Shown here: positions 18,400 to 27,791 of the stretch, one piece after another
Numbering within the stretch: position 1 is the first letter of the stretch
Layout of the letters: each line of letters begins with the position of its first letter
Assembly: GCA_023212645.1 (NCBI GenBank)
Contig: JALBYC010000004.1
Coordinates: 310,001 to 374,000, forward strand
From: Farysia itapuensis
Lineage: Eukaryota; Basidiomycota; Ustilaginomycetes; Ustilaginales; Ustilaginaceae
Reading direction: 5' to 3'
Length of the DNA: 64,000 nt
Notes under the pieces: model-generated
The model's input: the letters and a program-made list of their open reading frames with translations, nothing else
Database searches by the model: none
What the model was told of the DNA's origin: nothing
Program-made: the position numbers and the translations under genes

Positions 18400-20706
18400 C
18401 TAATCCTCGTGCCATCCGTAGCGCATGAACGCATCGACGGTGGAGACATTGGCGTCGGTAAAGGCGGATAGGATACCCCGAGCCTCCATATAGAGCCACA
18501 CCTTGATCATGGGCAAAGCTTTCTTGATCTCTTCTTTCTTGGGAACTTGCATCTTCCCACCTTCTTGGTGCTGCAATTCGCGTCCCAAGTGACGAAGGAT
18601 GGGCAGCGCTGACTTGAACAGGTCCATGTTGGGATCGAGGCGACGACCGATGCCCTCGAGCAGGAGGATGGAGATGACAGTGTTGACAAAGTCGGCTTCC
18701 ATCTTGACATGATGGTCTCGCACGGCCATTAGCACTTTGTTGAGCACGTCTGAGATTTTGATCTGGGCCAAGGAAAAGGTTTTCGACTTGACGCTCAAGA
18801 CCAAGTCCTGCATCTTCATGGCAAACACTTCTTGGTCAATCACAAGTTCGGGAGAGCGACAACGCTCGACCATCAGATGGCCGGCTAGGGCGCCGTTGAA
18901 CTCGGCGACCGCTGAAAAGAGCTCGAGGAAGTTGCGTCTGTTCGTTGGCGAAAGCTCGACCGTAAGACCAGCATCGATAAGGACGACTTCCGGCTGATAC
19001 CCTTCAGCATCGAGACGGTCCAGCTCTTCCAGCCACGCATCTTGGTCATGACGTAGTGGCATGAGTCTTTGCACTACACTGACATCAACTTGATCATCGG
19101 GCATTACAGGTCCTTTTCGGTGCCCAGGAGCGTAGTCGCTGTCAAATTTGCTCAAGATACGGCCCAAGAGATTGGACAGCATGCTTTCCGTGGTAGGCTT
19201 GTAGAACTTGATCATGATGTTTCCGGGATGCAGATCGGCATGGGTGAAATTGTCGATCAGCAACATGTTGAGGAACGCGTCGAGCCCCAAATTGGCAATG
19301 CGGTGGTCGAACTGGGCACCACCCATGTTTAAGAAGTGCTTGAGAGGGAGAGCTTCTTCATATTCTTCGATGAGTACCTGCTTGGTCGAGAACTCAGCCA
19401 GGGCTCGAGGGAAGGAGATGGCAGATCTACGCTTGCTAAAGTTGTTCTCGAATCGCATCAGGTTGTTGGCTTCGTTGCGCAAGTCTAGCTGCGAGAACAT
19501 CATTTCTGAAAAGACGTCGACCTCTTCGGGGAAACTGAGCCACTCGGCTCCTGGAATCATGTTGATGAGGCCAGCAAAGAAACGCATGATCTTGATGTCT
19601 CTAGCAATTGTCTTTTCCACACGAGGATGAAGGATCTTGATGGCAACGGAGTTGGTCGGAATCTGGGGAGGGGCAACGTCTTCTTCGTATGACAGAGCGA
19701 GTGTGGTGGAAAGTTTCTGTGTCGTCGGTCGTTTGGTCTGCTCCTTCTTTGCGCGCTTGTAGCCAGGCGGCAGCAGATCGTGCTTCAGTGTTGCCTTGTA
19801 CACCTGAGCCACGGCGCCGATGCCCATAGGATCGTGTCCAAACTCTTCAAAGATCTCGTCAAATGGTCGTTGGAAGACGCGTTCGATAACACGCTTCGTG
19901 TAGCGGAAGGAGTGTGGTTTGCCGTTGGAATGCAGACGACCGAGACGTTGACACAGTTCATCGGGGAACAGATCCTGTCGGCTGCCAGCCCATTGCGCCA
20001 GCTTAATAAAGGTAGGACCTGCACGCTCCATCTGCTTGACGAGAAAGCCGTACCACCAGATAGCACCCCATCGATCGCCTTGTGCATCGCTCTTGACTTT
20101 CTTTCCGCGCGGTCTGCCCTTCTCGCGCTTTGCTCCCACCATCAGCATGGGGGAAGTGAGTATGACGGGTAGAAAGAGTATCACGAGATAGATGAATCGC
20201 CTCGTCGTTCCGAGGGGCTCGATGATGAGGGCATGAAGCACGTTGCCGATCCTGATGAAGCCGCGCACGACCAAGTTGCGTTTGAGTGGCGCATCTTCCT
20301 CATCGTCCTCTTCCTCTACGGGCGGCGCGTATTCGTGTGGGTTATGCGGAGCTTTACTTGGCTGGGATTCGAGCTCGACGGGAGTGTTGTGCGCGTAGAG
20401 TCCAAGAGCAAGAAGAGCGCCTAATCCGCCTGCAGCCCCGAGAAGAGTATTGCGATGGAACGCCTTCTGAGAAGATTGCGCTTGCCCGCTCTCGTTGGAC
20501 GCAGTATGTGTGTGCCGGAGAAAAGCTTTGCAAGACTTTGGCGGCCTAAGTGTGAGTTGGCGCGACTCTGTCGAAAGCAGACCATTGCCGTGGAGAGCAG
20601 GAGACCGTGCAGTATGTTGGTAAAGCGCAATGGGCCTGGATGCTGACATCCTATGGGTCGAGCCCGTCACCGCGCGGAACGCGGCAGAGTTGGTCCGAGC
20701 AATCAT
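18400..20706 (-). CDS. ABC1/UbiB family atypical kinase, ADCK2-like, mitochondrial
   Basis: A 768-aa member of the atypical kinase family that includes Coq8. The N-terminus is rich in Arg/Ser/Thr (MIARTNSAAFRAVTGSTHR), as expected for a mitochondrial presequence. A glycine-rich hydrophobic helix follows at about 86-106 and a second at about 160-185. Family motifs are FIKLAQWAGSRQDLFP (KxGQ-type helix), GIGAVAQVYKA (Ala-rich nucleotide loop), VAIKILHP, DNFTHADLHPGNIM (catalytic loop) and IDAGL in place of DFG. The DAG form and the QWAGSR wording point to the ADCK2 branch rather than Coq8. The role in lipid or CoQ metabolism is inferred. The first ATG in frame is at 20706. Confidence 0.85.
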   Translation of the reverse strand: MIARTNSAAFRAVTGSTHRMSASRPIALYQHTARSPALHGNGLLSTESRQLTLRPPKSCKAFLRHTHTASNESGQAQSSQKAFHRNTLLGAAGGLGALLALGLYAHNTPVELESQPSKAPHNPHEYAPPVEEEDDEEDAPLKRNLVVRGFIRIGNVLHALIIEPLGTTRRFIYLVILFLPVILTSPMLMVGAKREKGRPRGKKVKSDAQGDRWGAIWWYGFLVKQMERAGPTFIKLAQWAGSRQDLFPDELCQRLGRLHSNGKPHSFRYTKRVIERVFQRPFDEIFEEFGHDPMGIGAVAQVYKATLKHDLLPPGYKRAKKEQTKRPTTQKLSTTLALSYEEDVAPPQIPTNSVAIKILHPRVEKTIARDIKIMRFFAGLINMIPGAEWLSFPEEVDVFSEMMFSQLDLRNEANNLMRFENNFSKRRSAISFPRALAEFSTKQVLIEEYEEALPLKHFLNMGGAQFDHRIANLGLDAFLNMLLIDNFTHADLHPGNIMIKFYKPTTESMLSNLLGRILSKFDSDYAPGHRKGPVMPDDQVDVSVVQRLMPLRHDQDAWLEELDRLDAEGYQPEVVLIDAGLTVELSPTNRRNFLELFSAVAEFNGALAGHLMVERCRSPELVIDQEVFAMKMQDLVLSVKSKTFSLAQIKISDVLNKVLMAVRDHHVKMEADFVNTVISILLLEGIGRRLDPNMDLFKSALPILRHLGRELQHQEGGKMQVPKKEEIKKALPMIKVWLYMEARGILSAFTDANVSTVDAFMRYGWHED

Positions 20707-20939
20707 CGTCTGATATCGTGCACGACCGGACACTCGTGGGCATTCGTCGACTATGAGAGGATGTAGGTGTGCGCTGGCTATCGGCGAAATCAGAGCTTCT
20801 GACCAAACGCCAATCTCTCTCTCCACTTTCAATTCACCGCAATCACATGCCGGCCCGTGTCATGGCACTTTCTCACTTTAACAGGTCGACAGACAAAAAT
20901 CAATCTGATTGCCTTCACAATGCGTACGCAAGGGTGAAC

Positions 20940-23555
20940 CTATACTTGAACGGGACGATAGTAGACGGTCGTGACATACTTTCGCTTGTACCGCGTTGTT
21001 GTACCCACGGCCAACACGCCACCTTTGATACTGCTGGCGGTCAAGTGGTTGAGCACGACGTGGTTGGGAGCGGGCAGGATACTGTTGTCGTCGACTGTGC
21101 TACCTGTAGATCCACCATTGTTGGGATTGGCAGGTGACGAGTTCAGGATCACCTTCTCAAGCTGACGGGGTAGCGCCGGTGGATTGGGCAAAGAAGCCGC
21201 ATCCTGGCCTTCTTGGTGTTGTTTACGATCGTTTTCCATCGCTTCTCGCAGAAGCTCTTCCGCCTCTTGAGCTTCGATTAAAGAAGTTGGGATCTCGTTG
21301 GTCCACATTTCTTCCTGATCTTTGCCGTCCTCATCGAAAAAGTCTTCCAGCTGCGCCGCCTCTGCTCGTCTGGCCTCTTCGACCAAGTTCATTGTCGTCT
21401 TCTTGGATTCTATCTTCGAGTTGCGATCGCCGCGAGTTTTGTCGGTCACATTCTCGGCAAAGTCTTCACCTGGAGCACTCAGTGGACCGGGATGTGCAGG
21501 TCCAACGTTGGGAATCTCGACGTAATTGACCAAGTTACCGTCGCCGTCGGTCGCTGTTGGCAGTTCACGCGAGACACGCCATCGATCGTCGACGATGAAT
21601 TTCAGTCGATGCGTGCCTGGTGGCAGATGCAGAACGCAGGAGTGGTCACGCTTCGCTTTGTGCAGCAAGATCTTCGACCTCCACTCGTTGGCAAAAGTGC
21701 CTGTGACAAAGACCTCTCTTCCTCCGGCGCGCCAGGTGAGCACGATGGGCATCAGGGGCAGTTGACCTTGCTGTTGCAGTTGCATTTGTTGCGGATTTGC
21801 ACTGGAAGGGGTGGGCGGTTGCGATGTGCTGGTATGTTGACGGGTCGTGGAGAGTGGTTGCATGCGATCAGAGGTAGGAGTGAGAACACGAGGCTCTGCC
21901 AACGGAGTATCACCCGGTTGCGATGCACTTGGAGGGGCTGACGTTAGTCCTGGTGGCAAGAGCGGCGTGGTGAAGCCACTCTCGCCTCCTCCCGTCTGAA
22001 CGTCTACATGCGGTCGTCGTGTGGCTATTGGTCCGGTGGGAGCACCTATTGAAGTAGCTGGCGCTTTGGCAGGAGAAAGAGACCGCATACGCATCGAGTC
22101 CTTACTGGTCGGCGTCATGGAGCGTGCTCCATAAGCTGAAGGTGTAGGGGTTGGGGTGCGTGACGTGCCTGAGGCGCCGGTTCCTGTTGGAATCTCCGAG
22201 CTTCTTTCCAAGCTGCGAGGCATACGCTCGGAATCCTCAGCGTCTTCAGGTCCACCTTTCGTGAGTGCTGAGTGGAGCGGTAGATCGGTCACGTCAATGC
22301 CTGCTGCTCGTGCTGCATCTACGTTGTGCTCCGAATAGGCCTTGGAACCGTCTGCCGAGCTAACAGAGGCTTTGCGACTTCCTGCCGGTGAGCTGGCCTT
22401 GCTTGCGTTTCCGGGACTAATGACCACATCAACTGCGTCTACGACTGCAGCAGCAGCTCCTGGTACGCCAACAAGGTGGGTCGGCCGACCATCTTCGTCC
22501 TTTGGTGCAGCTGCCAGAGAGACTGGCTGATCAGAATGGTGCGGATATACACTGACAGACGGAGAGGCGGGCTGAACATGAGAGCTGGGGATCGTAGTAG
22601 GGATCTTGAGATACGAAGGCAAAGCGGCAAGTGTTTGGTTTGGGAGCTCAGAGTCTTGTCCATTCTCTGGATCAGAGACTGTTTGCGGCGACAGGACTGG
22701 GCTTGCGCCTCCCAGAGAGGGAGATGCTGTGGCGCTATTTGCTTTGCTGTTGCCTGCACTGGCGTACAGACCGTTATTTCCGCCCTCAATGCCGAACAAA
22801 GGGTGACGATTGGAAGAGCGCGTGGCCAAGCTTGGCCGGTCCTTGACATCGAATTTGTCTGCTGTCGATGCTGATTCGGTTGAAGCTTGTCCTGATGACG
22901 ACGGCCGCAACCCACTTGGAGCTGTTGCTCCAGCATGGTGGCTCGGAAGACCAGAAGCATAGTGAGCATGCATTGCCACAGAGGGACTCGGGAGCGAAGG
23001 CGCAAAAGTGCGTTGATCGAGCCCTGGGACGGGTGGAGTGAATGCGCCGAGCCCATCAGTGACTCTTCTTGTGCGTGGAGTGCTCCGGACCGCAGTCTCC
23101 ATGTCTGTGCCGGTAAGAGAGGTGACATCGTATTCGGGGCCTGTTTGCGATCCAGCTGTGGGGAGAGCTGCTCTATAGTTCTCTAGCGTCGGCGTGGTAT
23201 CCAGTCTCATGGCTTCCGCTGTTGCCGAGGCGTTGTAAGCTGGACTGACGGCAGATGAACCACGTCTTTGACTGAAGAAACCAGACACACTTCCGCTCCG
23301 CGATCGGACACGTTGCGGGGTCGTAGCACCATCATGACTGCTGGTTCGTCCAAATATGGAGCCTGTTCTACCCAACTTTGGAGCTACATTCTTGTCTGTT
23401 GGCCGTGTGCCAGCGTATTGCTGATCTGAGGCGACGTTGGCATCACGTCCTCCTACTTGTACGCTGTGATAACGTTTGATGGGCAGTTGGGCGTTGGTAT
23501 CAGATACTGGAGCATCTGCCACATCTTTGGCAGGTGCCGAATTGTTGTTTCCCAT
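20940..23555 (-). CDS. AMPK/Snf1 beta subunit (Sip2/Gal83 type)
   Basis: Scaffold and localisation subunit of the Snf1 kinase, 871 aa in one exon, much longer than yeast Sip2 or Gal83. The start MGNNNSAPAKD is a good N-myristoylation signal. About 550 residues of Ser/Pro/Thr-rich, probably disordered sequence follow. A glycogen-binding CBM48 domain lies at about 600-680 (VLTWRAGGREVFVTGTFANE, HRLKFIVDDRWRVS). The C-terminal ASC domain at about 745-871 (WTNEIPTSLIEAQEAEE, PNHVVLNHLTASSIKGGVLA, TRYKRKYVTTVYYRPV) binds alpha and gamma subunits. The identity is secure from the two terminal domains. Confidence 0.94.
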   Translation of the reverse strand: MGNNNSAPAKDVADAPVSDTNAQLPIKRYHSVQVGGRDANVASDQQYAGTRPTDKNVAPKLGRTGSIFGRTSSHDGATTPQRVRSRSGSVSGFFSQRRGSSAVSPAYNASATAEAMRLDTTPTLENYRAALPTAGSQTGPEYDVTSLTGTDMETAVRSTPRTRRVTDGLGAFTPPVPGLDQRTFAPSLPSPSVAMHAHYASGLPSHHAGATAPSGLRPSSSGQASTESASTADKFDVKDRPSLATRSSNRHPLFGIEGGNNGLYASAGNSKANSATASPSLGGASPVLSPQTVSDPENGQDSELPNQTLAALPSYLKIPTTIPSSHVQPASPSVSVYPHHSDQPVSLAAAPKDEDGRPTHLVGVPGAAAAVVDAVDVVISPGNASKASSPAGSRKASVSSADGSKAYSEHNVDAARAAGIDVTDLPLHSALTKGGPEDAEDSERMPRSLERSSEIPTGTGASGTSRTPTPTPSAYGARSMTPTSKDSMRMRSLSPAKAPATSIGAPTGPIATRRPHVDVQTGGGESGFTTPLLPPGLTSAPPSASQPGDTPLAEPRVLTPTSDRMQPLSTTRQHTSTSQPPTPSSANPQQMQLQQQGQLPLMPIVLTWRAGGREVFVTGTFANEWRSKILLHKAKRDHSCVLHLPPGTHRLKFIVDDRWRVSRELPTATDGDGNLVNYVEIPNVGPAHPGPLSAPGEDFAENVTDKTRGDRNSKIESKKTTMNLVEEARRAEAAQLEDFFDEDGKDQEEMWTNEIPTSLIEAQEAEELLREAMENDRKQHQEGQDAASLPNPPALPRQLEKVILNSSPANPNNGGSTGSTVDDNSILPAPNHVVLNHLTASSIKGGVLAVGTTTRYKRKYVTTVYYRPVQV

Positions 23556-24274
23556 CCTTATAGCTCAAGCGATACACGAGTGACAGAAGCGATCGTGCGA
23601 CGGTGCTACAAAAGATGGTCAGCAAGGCATAGCGATCTTGCCCTGACTCTTGACCCTTGCAAGCCGAACGAATACTTCCGTCGATAGGCACAGCAAGCAA
23701 AGCAGGGTTGATGATTAGGTGTGAGAGTGAACGTCGAGGTCAGGTGTCGTCGTGATCGTTGAGTCAATGCAGTAGATGGCTGATATGTCACTTCGGGCTA
23801 TCGAATCTACTCAAAATCCCGTTGACCGTGAATCATATCTCGATCTCCGCTCACTCAACACTTTCTCGGAACATGGGAGATTGTTAGAACGCCTTTCGCA
23901 TTTCTAGCGGGTGCGCGGGTGCGCGATTCGCGGGCATGGCGAGTGCGCGGATAAACGGGTCGGTAGGCTGCACAATTGGGCAAGAGCTAGGAGGCACAGA
24001 CGCCTGTTGCGAAAGACATGTGAATGCCTACGCTAGACTAAGCAGTCGTGATGACGCACACGCATCGCTCTGCATTGCGTTAGTCACAGTGTGAGTATGG
24101 CAGATAGGTTGGCTAACAGGCGCATGAGTGAGTCAGATTTTATTATGCGAGAGCGGCGTCATTTCCCTCGAGGTGATAAGGTGGAGAGCAGCAGCCACGT
24201 TGAGTGCGTATATGGTAAAAGCCTTGAGTGCTTCCCACGTCAGCCTTTGTTCCAACGTCCAACACCAGCACAAC
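23556..24274. other. Intergenic region, AMPK-beta promoter, GC-rich direct repeat
   Basis: This 719-bp stretch between divergent genes has no supported exon. It contains two tandem copies of CGGGTGCG at 23908-23923 followed by related CGATTCG and CGGGC words, a small G-rich cluster. Short open frames (23606-23791 minus, 24091-24288 plus) carry no recognisable protein. Confidence 0.5.
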
Positions 24275-24534
24275 ATGTCTTCCTCTGACGACGCCGCAGC
24301 TAAAAAGGCCGCTGGACAGCTTGAAATGAACTCAGGCAACACTCACACCGGAAACGCCAAGTACCAGGAAGGCGTAGGCATGCAGAAAGCAGACCAGCAG
24401 ACCGGAGCTAGCGGGTAAGTCTGAGGATCAGAACAGTGGTGTTGGAATCGTGCTAACAATCTCTTTTCTGCAGGATGGAAACAGCCGGAAGCGCAAAAGA
24501 TGCAGTCAAAGAACAGACTCAAGACCAGAAGTAG
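24275..24534 (+). CDS. Small hydrophilic protein, stress/CsbD-like character
   Basis: A two-exon gene, join(24275..24414,24474..24534), encodes 66 aa. The 59-nt intron has textbook signals: GTAAGT, a TGCTAAC branch site and TTTTCTGCAG. The protein is very hydrophilic and rich in Ala, Gln, Lys and Gly (KKAAGQLEMNSGNTHTG, AGSAKDAVKEQTQDQK) and has no Cys or hydrophobic core. The composition recalls CsbD-like or LEA-like stress proteins, among them small fungal DNA-binding proteins, but I cannot identify it by family. An in-frame upstream ATG at 24212 would add 21 residues. The stop lies 54 bp from the convergent TFB3 stop. Confidence 0.65.
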
Positions 24535-24588
24535 TCCAGATTGTATACTCTTTCGCAAATAGCAACCTATCCTTGGCACTTTACGAAT

Positions 24589-25752
24589 CTAGTTGCTGAT
24601 GTCCGGAAGTGTGGCTGCTCCAATGCCTTCGCAGGCCGTGCGGATACCTCGTGTCCAAACCTGACGTTCCCAGTCGAAGCCGCCAGCTCGATATCTTGCA
24701 ACTTGTTCCTTGGTGATCCACGCAGGCTTGAGCCATGGATCCTCGTACGCGCTCGCACCTTTGACTCCCTCGAGACCGCCGATGACACTTGGCGCTTTCC
24801 GTACATCAAAGAGTCGACTAGAGTCATCGAGATATGCCAGAGGCCCATCAAAGTCCAGAAGCATATCGAGTGACCAGTACCTTCGATCTGCTGGCTCGCC
24901 AGTCCCTGATGCGGCATTGGCCGCAAGTTGCGCTTGCTCTCTCTCGCGCTGCCTAGCCTCTTGCTCTTGTATGCGCAATCGTTCTTCGCGTTCTTGCCGT
25001 CTTTGACGTTGCTTTTCCATAACCGCGTCAGGGTCCCCTCCCTTCTCGAGTTCGCGCATGATCTCTTGTCGCTCTCTGTCCCGCTCCTCGCGCTCACGGT
25101 CTTCTTCTCGCCGTAAGCGTTCTGCTCGTGCTTTTTTGGCAGATCTAGCGTCCTCGTCCATGCGCGCTTGCTTGTCAGACTCTTGTTGGGACAAATTGGC
25201 ACCACTGGCAATTGCTGAGCGATGTGCTGCTTGATACTGTTCCAATTTAGCATTGGTGCGAGGGAGGTCGATTTCATGGATGAGATTGAAGGTGATCTCT
25301 TCTACCTCTTCCAGATAGTCGTTGTATGCTTTGAGATCGAAGAAATCATCTTCTCTACGATTGAAGAGCTTGGCCACTGTTTTGCGGACGGCAACTTCTC
25401 TCTCTACGCCCAGATCTTGAAAGGTTTGGGCGGCAAATTGTACTTTGGAGACCTTCTTGCCGCATTCAGGGCATGGTGCTGGGCCAAGAGAAAAGATGCG
25501 ATCAATACATGATTCGCACATCTTATGATAGCATGGACTGACGAGCAGACGTAGACGTGGGTTGAGATATCTGTCTGTCTTGCATTGGGGACACTTGTCA
25601 TCAGAGGACGAGAATTCTTCGATCCTTCGCGATTTGTCAACAATTGCTTTGGAACCAGCAGGAAGAGGAGTGCCGGGCTTTGAGGAGCCAGCCTTGTTCA
25701 AAGGAGTCGAAGACCTGGCATTTGCGATGCCTGGCCGTCGGATCGCCGACAT
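24589..25752 (-). CDS. TFB3: TFIIH/CAK assembly factor Tfb3 (MAT1)
   Basis: RING protein that stabilises the Cdk7-cyclin H kinase and links it to core TFIIH. Single exon, 387 aa. The N-terminal C3HC4 RING has ligands C54, C57, C74, H76, C79, C82, C94 and C97 (KCPQCKTDRYLNP, CYHKMCESCIDRIFS, CPECGKK). The MAT1 helical region follows (REDDFFDLKAYNDYLEEVEE, FNLIHEID). Next comes a highly charged Arg/Glu coiled coil at about 200-270. The C-terminus is the hydrophobic CAK-binding part. The start at 25752 is the first ATG of the frame. Confidence 0.95.
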   Translation of the reverse strand: MSAIRRPGIANARSSTPLNKAGSSKPGTPLPAGSKAIVDKSRRIEEFSSSDDKCPQCKTDRYLNPRLRLLVSPCYHKMCESCIDRIFSLGPAPCPECGKKVSKVQFAAQTFQDLGVEREVAVRKTVAKLFNRREDDFFDLKAYNDYLEEVEEITFNLIHEIDLPRTNAKLEQYQAAHRSAIASGANLSQQESDKQARMDEDARSAKKARAERLRREEDREREERDRERQEIMRELEKGGDPDAVMEKQRQRRQEREERLRIQEQEARQREREQAQLAANAASGTGEPADRRYWSLDMLLDFDGPLAYLDDSSRLFDVRKAPSVIGGLEGVKGASAYEDPWLKPAWITKEQVARYRAGGFDWERQVWTRGIRTACEGIGAATLPDISN

Positions 25753-25875
25753 GATGTGAGTGGTGGCCGTATCTGCGTTGTCAGTCAGATGTGGAGCGGA
25801 CTAATGGACCCTGCTGAGTTTCGAGATCACGTGCTGTGAAGGTGTTTCCGTTTCTTCGTTTCTGTTTCGAAAAAA

Positions 25876-26031
25876 ATGGCCAAGCTCTTCCATCTGCCAT
25901 ACCTCGACAATAGCTTGTTCGCTTTAGACGACCATACCAATTGCTACGACCATCTCTGCAAGCCTGTGGCAGAAGCTGAAGAACCATTTTTCGGTGTCTT
26001 TGCAGTCTCTTTTGCGGCCAGGCAATTTTAG
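25876..26031 (+). CDS. Possible 51-aa small ORF
   Basis: An ATG in good context (AAAAAATGG) opens a 51-codon frame, 123 bp from the divergent TFB3 start. The peptide begins MAKLFHLPYLDNSLFALDDH and ends VFAVSFAARQF. I recognise no family. It could be a short protein, the first exon of a spliced gene, or chance. Confidence 0.25.
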   Translation: MAKLFHLPYLDNSLFALDDHTNCYDHLCKPVAEAEEPFFGVFAVSFAARQF

Positions 26032-27323
26032 TACCCCAACTTGCTATTCCACACTGTTGTACCCCACCCGCTTGCTCCGTGGCGTGGTCTCCCGATCAAA
26101 CGCGATTGGAGCCGGAACATTCTCGCTAACAAATCTGCACGTGTCGCTTTGGCCTGCTTTGAGGCTCCCTGTGAGCTTCGGCAAGGTCTGAAGTGATTTG
26201 GCAGTTCAGAGGATGCTTTCGGCACAGACCTACACCACAAGCATCACGAGCGGCAGATTAGACTCGGAGGACTTTAAAACCATCGTCAGGAGGCGCACCT
26301 CTTGATAGAGTGATGCAGCCCATGATTTGGGGATGACCAATTGTCCCTACATTTCTTTCTCCCTTCAGTGTTAGCTTGCGAGTTGCGTCTATCAATAGGT
26401 GAGTATGGCTTCGCTCCGGACTCGCAGAATGATGTAAATTGTAAATGTAATCTAGAAGCAGAAGCACCAGGTGACGTGTCGTCAAACACCGCCGACATTC
26501 CGTGGAGCTCGTGCTGGCCCAGCGACGTACTAAAAGTTGCTGGGGAACCAAGTGTAAAAGGCAATTCTGACCCGCCGCGATGCAAGGTCCCGTGTCTCAT
26601 TTCAGGAATTCAGGCCTTGGCGGATGTGTCTGACAATATTTCTTGGTCTAGAGCCCGTAGGCACTCGCTTCAATGCACAATTACCATGACAGTATTATTC
26701 GGATGTGTGAGCGGTGATCGGGTCAGGAACGGTTGTGAAGAACAGGACTGCGGACAAAAGACGAAGCTGTCTGTCAAGATCTCGACGTGCACGTTGGCTG
26801 CTCGCCGAGTGTGAGTGGAGTGGGGGGGGGGGGACGCAGCACTGCTTTTAGGCGACACGTTGCACCATTCTGACGCAATCGCGACGACTAAGCCACACCC
26901 GATCGACCGAAAATCCGAAACCCAAATTTTGGGGCAGCGCACTTTAGCGCAGAAAGTCGTGCGAGGAACGGATGCCGACCAATGATTCACTCCCGATCCT
27001 CGCTTCGTGCCGCACCTCTTGGCTTCCGTCGTGCGTCGATCGGAAAGAAGTCGGACCTAACAGTGGAAGCCGACGCACGCCATCGGTAAGGTGACTTGTA
27101 GAATTGACGCAAGGTTTTGGCTGACCAAACGTTTTCGTGCCGTGCTTGACAAAGGGCCAGACGGAACGGCCAACGTGACAAGATGGCGGGCGGCCTGGCG
27201 CTCCAGCTGTGCAAAGGCATGTTGCTTTCCCGGATGGTATGGTCAGTCCACGCTGAGATGCAATCCAGCTGCTATGTGCAATGCGTGGTGAGAGCACGTT
27301 TGAGGGCGTGCGTGTGAGCGGAC

Positions 27324-27338
27324 TGTGACTGAGTCACA
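27324..27338. promoter_or_regulatory. 15-bp palindrome with AP-1/Gcn4-type core
   Basis: TGTGACTGAGTCACA has perfect 7-bp arms around a central G and contains TGAGTCA at 27330-27336, the core site of bZIP factors such as Gcn4 and Yap/AP-1. It lies 454 bp upstream of the ATG at 27792. Binding is inference. Confidence 0.4.
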
Positions 27339-27791
27339 CACAACCCTGTGGGTTACGATGGTGGCAGATGCATGTACGGCCAAGCACGTCTTTGCATTGG
27401 CGCTGACCGCGATTTTGACTTGCTCCCCTCTTTTGGCCGGCTGTGAGCTTGCCGTAGTGTGTCTCTATGCCCTCTCTCCCTTTGATTCATCACCCTCATC
27501 ACCTCTTGCACCACGTCAAAGGTCACCAACCCTTCCAGCCAAGCCCCTGCAGGATCCAAGCGCGTTGGCGCCATCTCTTGCTATTAGCACAATCCGGCAC
27601 CGTTTCTGCCTATTGATGCAACCAATCTCGGGCCTTGTGTGATCTTCCAAAGTACCGAGTCATCTAAGCACACACGCACGCATCACACACACACACACAT
27701 TGGCCTCTGCTCCTCGAACGAATAAAAGCAGGCTCAGTCGAGCCGCAGTCTTTCCTTCTGCTCAACCTCCCTACTCACACACACGTCGTCA

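Larger units (their letters stand above)
25753..27791. other. Gene-poor 2-kb intergenic region
   Basis: This is the longest gene-free stretch in the window. Both flanking genes are transcribed away from it. It holds a 51-codon ORF at 25876-26031, a run of 12 G at 26822-26833, a perfect-armed 15-bp palindrome at 27324-27338 and a CA-rich microsatellite around 27670-27702. Larger open frames (for example 26341-26814) begin without ATG and show no domain. It may be the long promoter and leader of the 27792 gene, or hold a spliced or non-coding gene I cannot resolve. Confidence 0.5.

Noticed and set aside
24128..24418. A 96-codon version of the 66-aa hydrophilic protein gene
   Set aside because: The longer frame starts without ATG and reads on into the GTAAGT intron; the spliced form starting at 24275 is better supported.
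26341..26814. 157-codon plus-strand frame in the 2-kb gap
   Set aside because: It opens with TTG, lacks a domain and has irregular composition.
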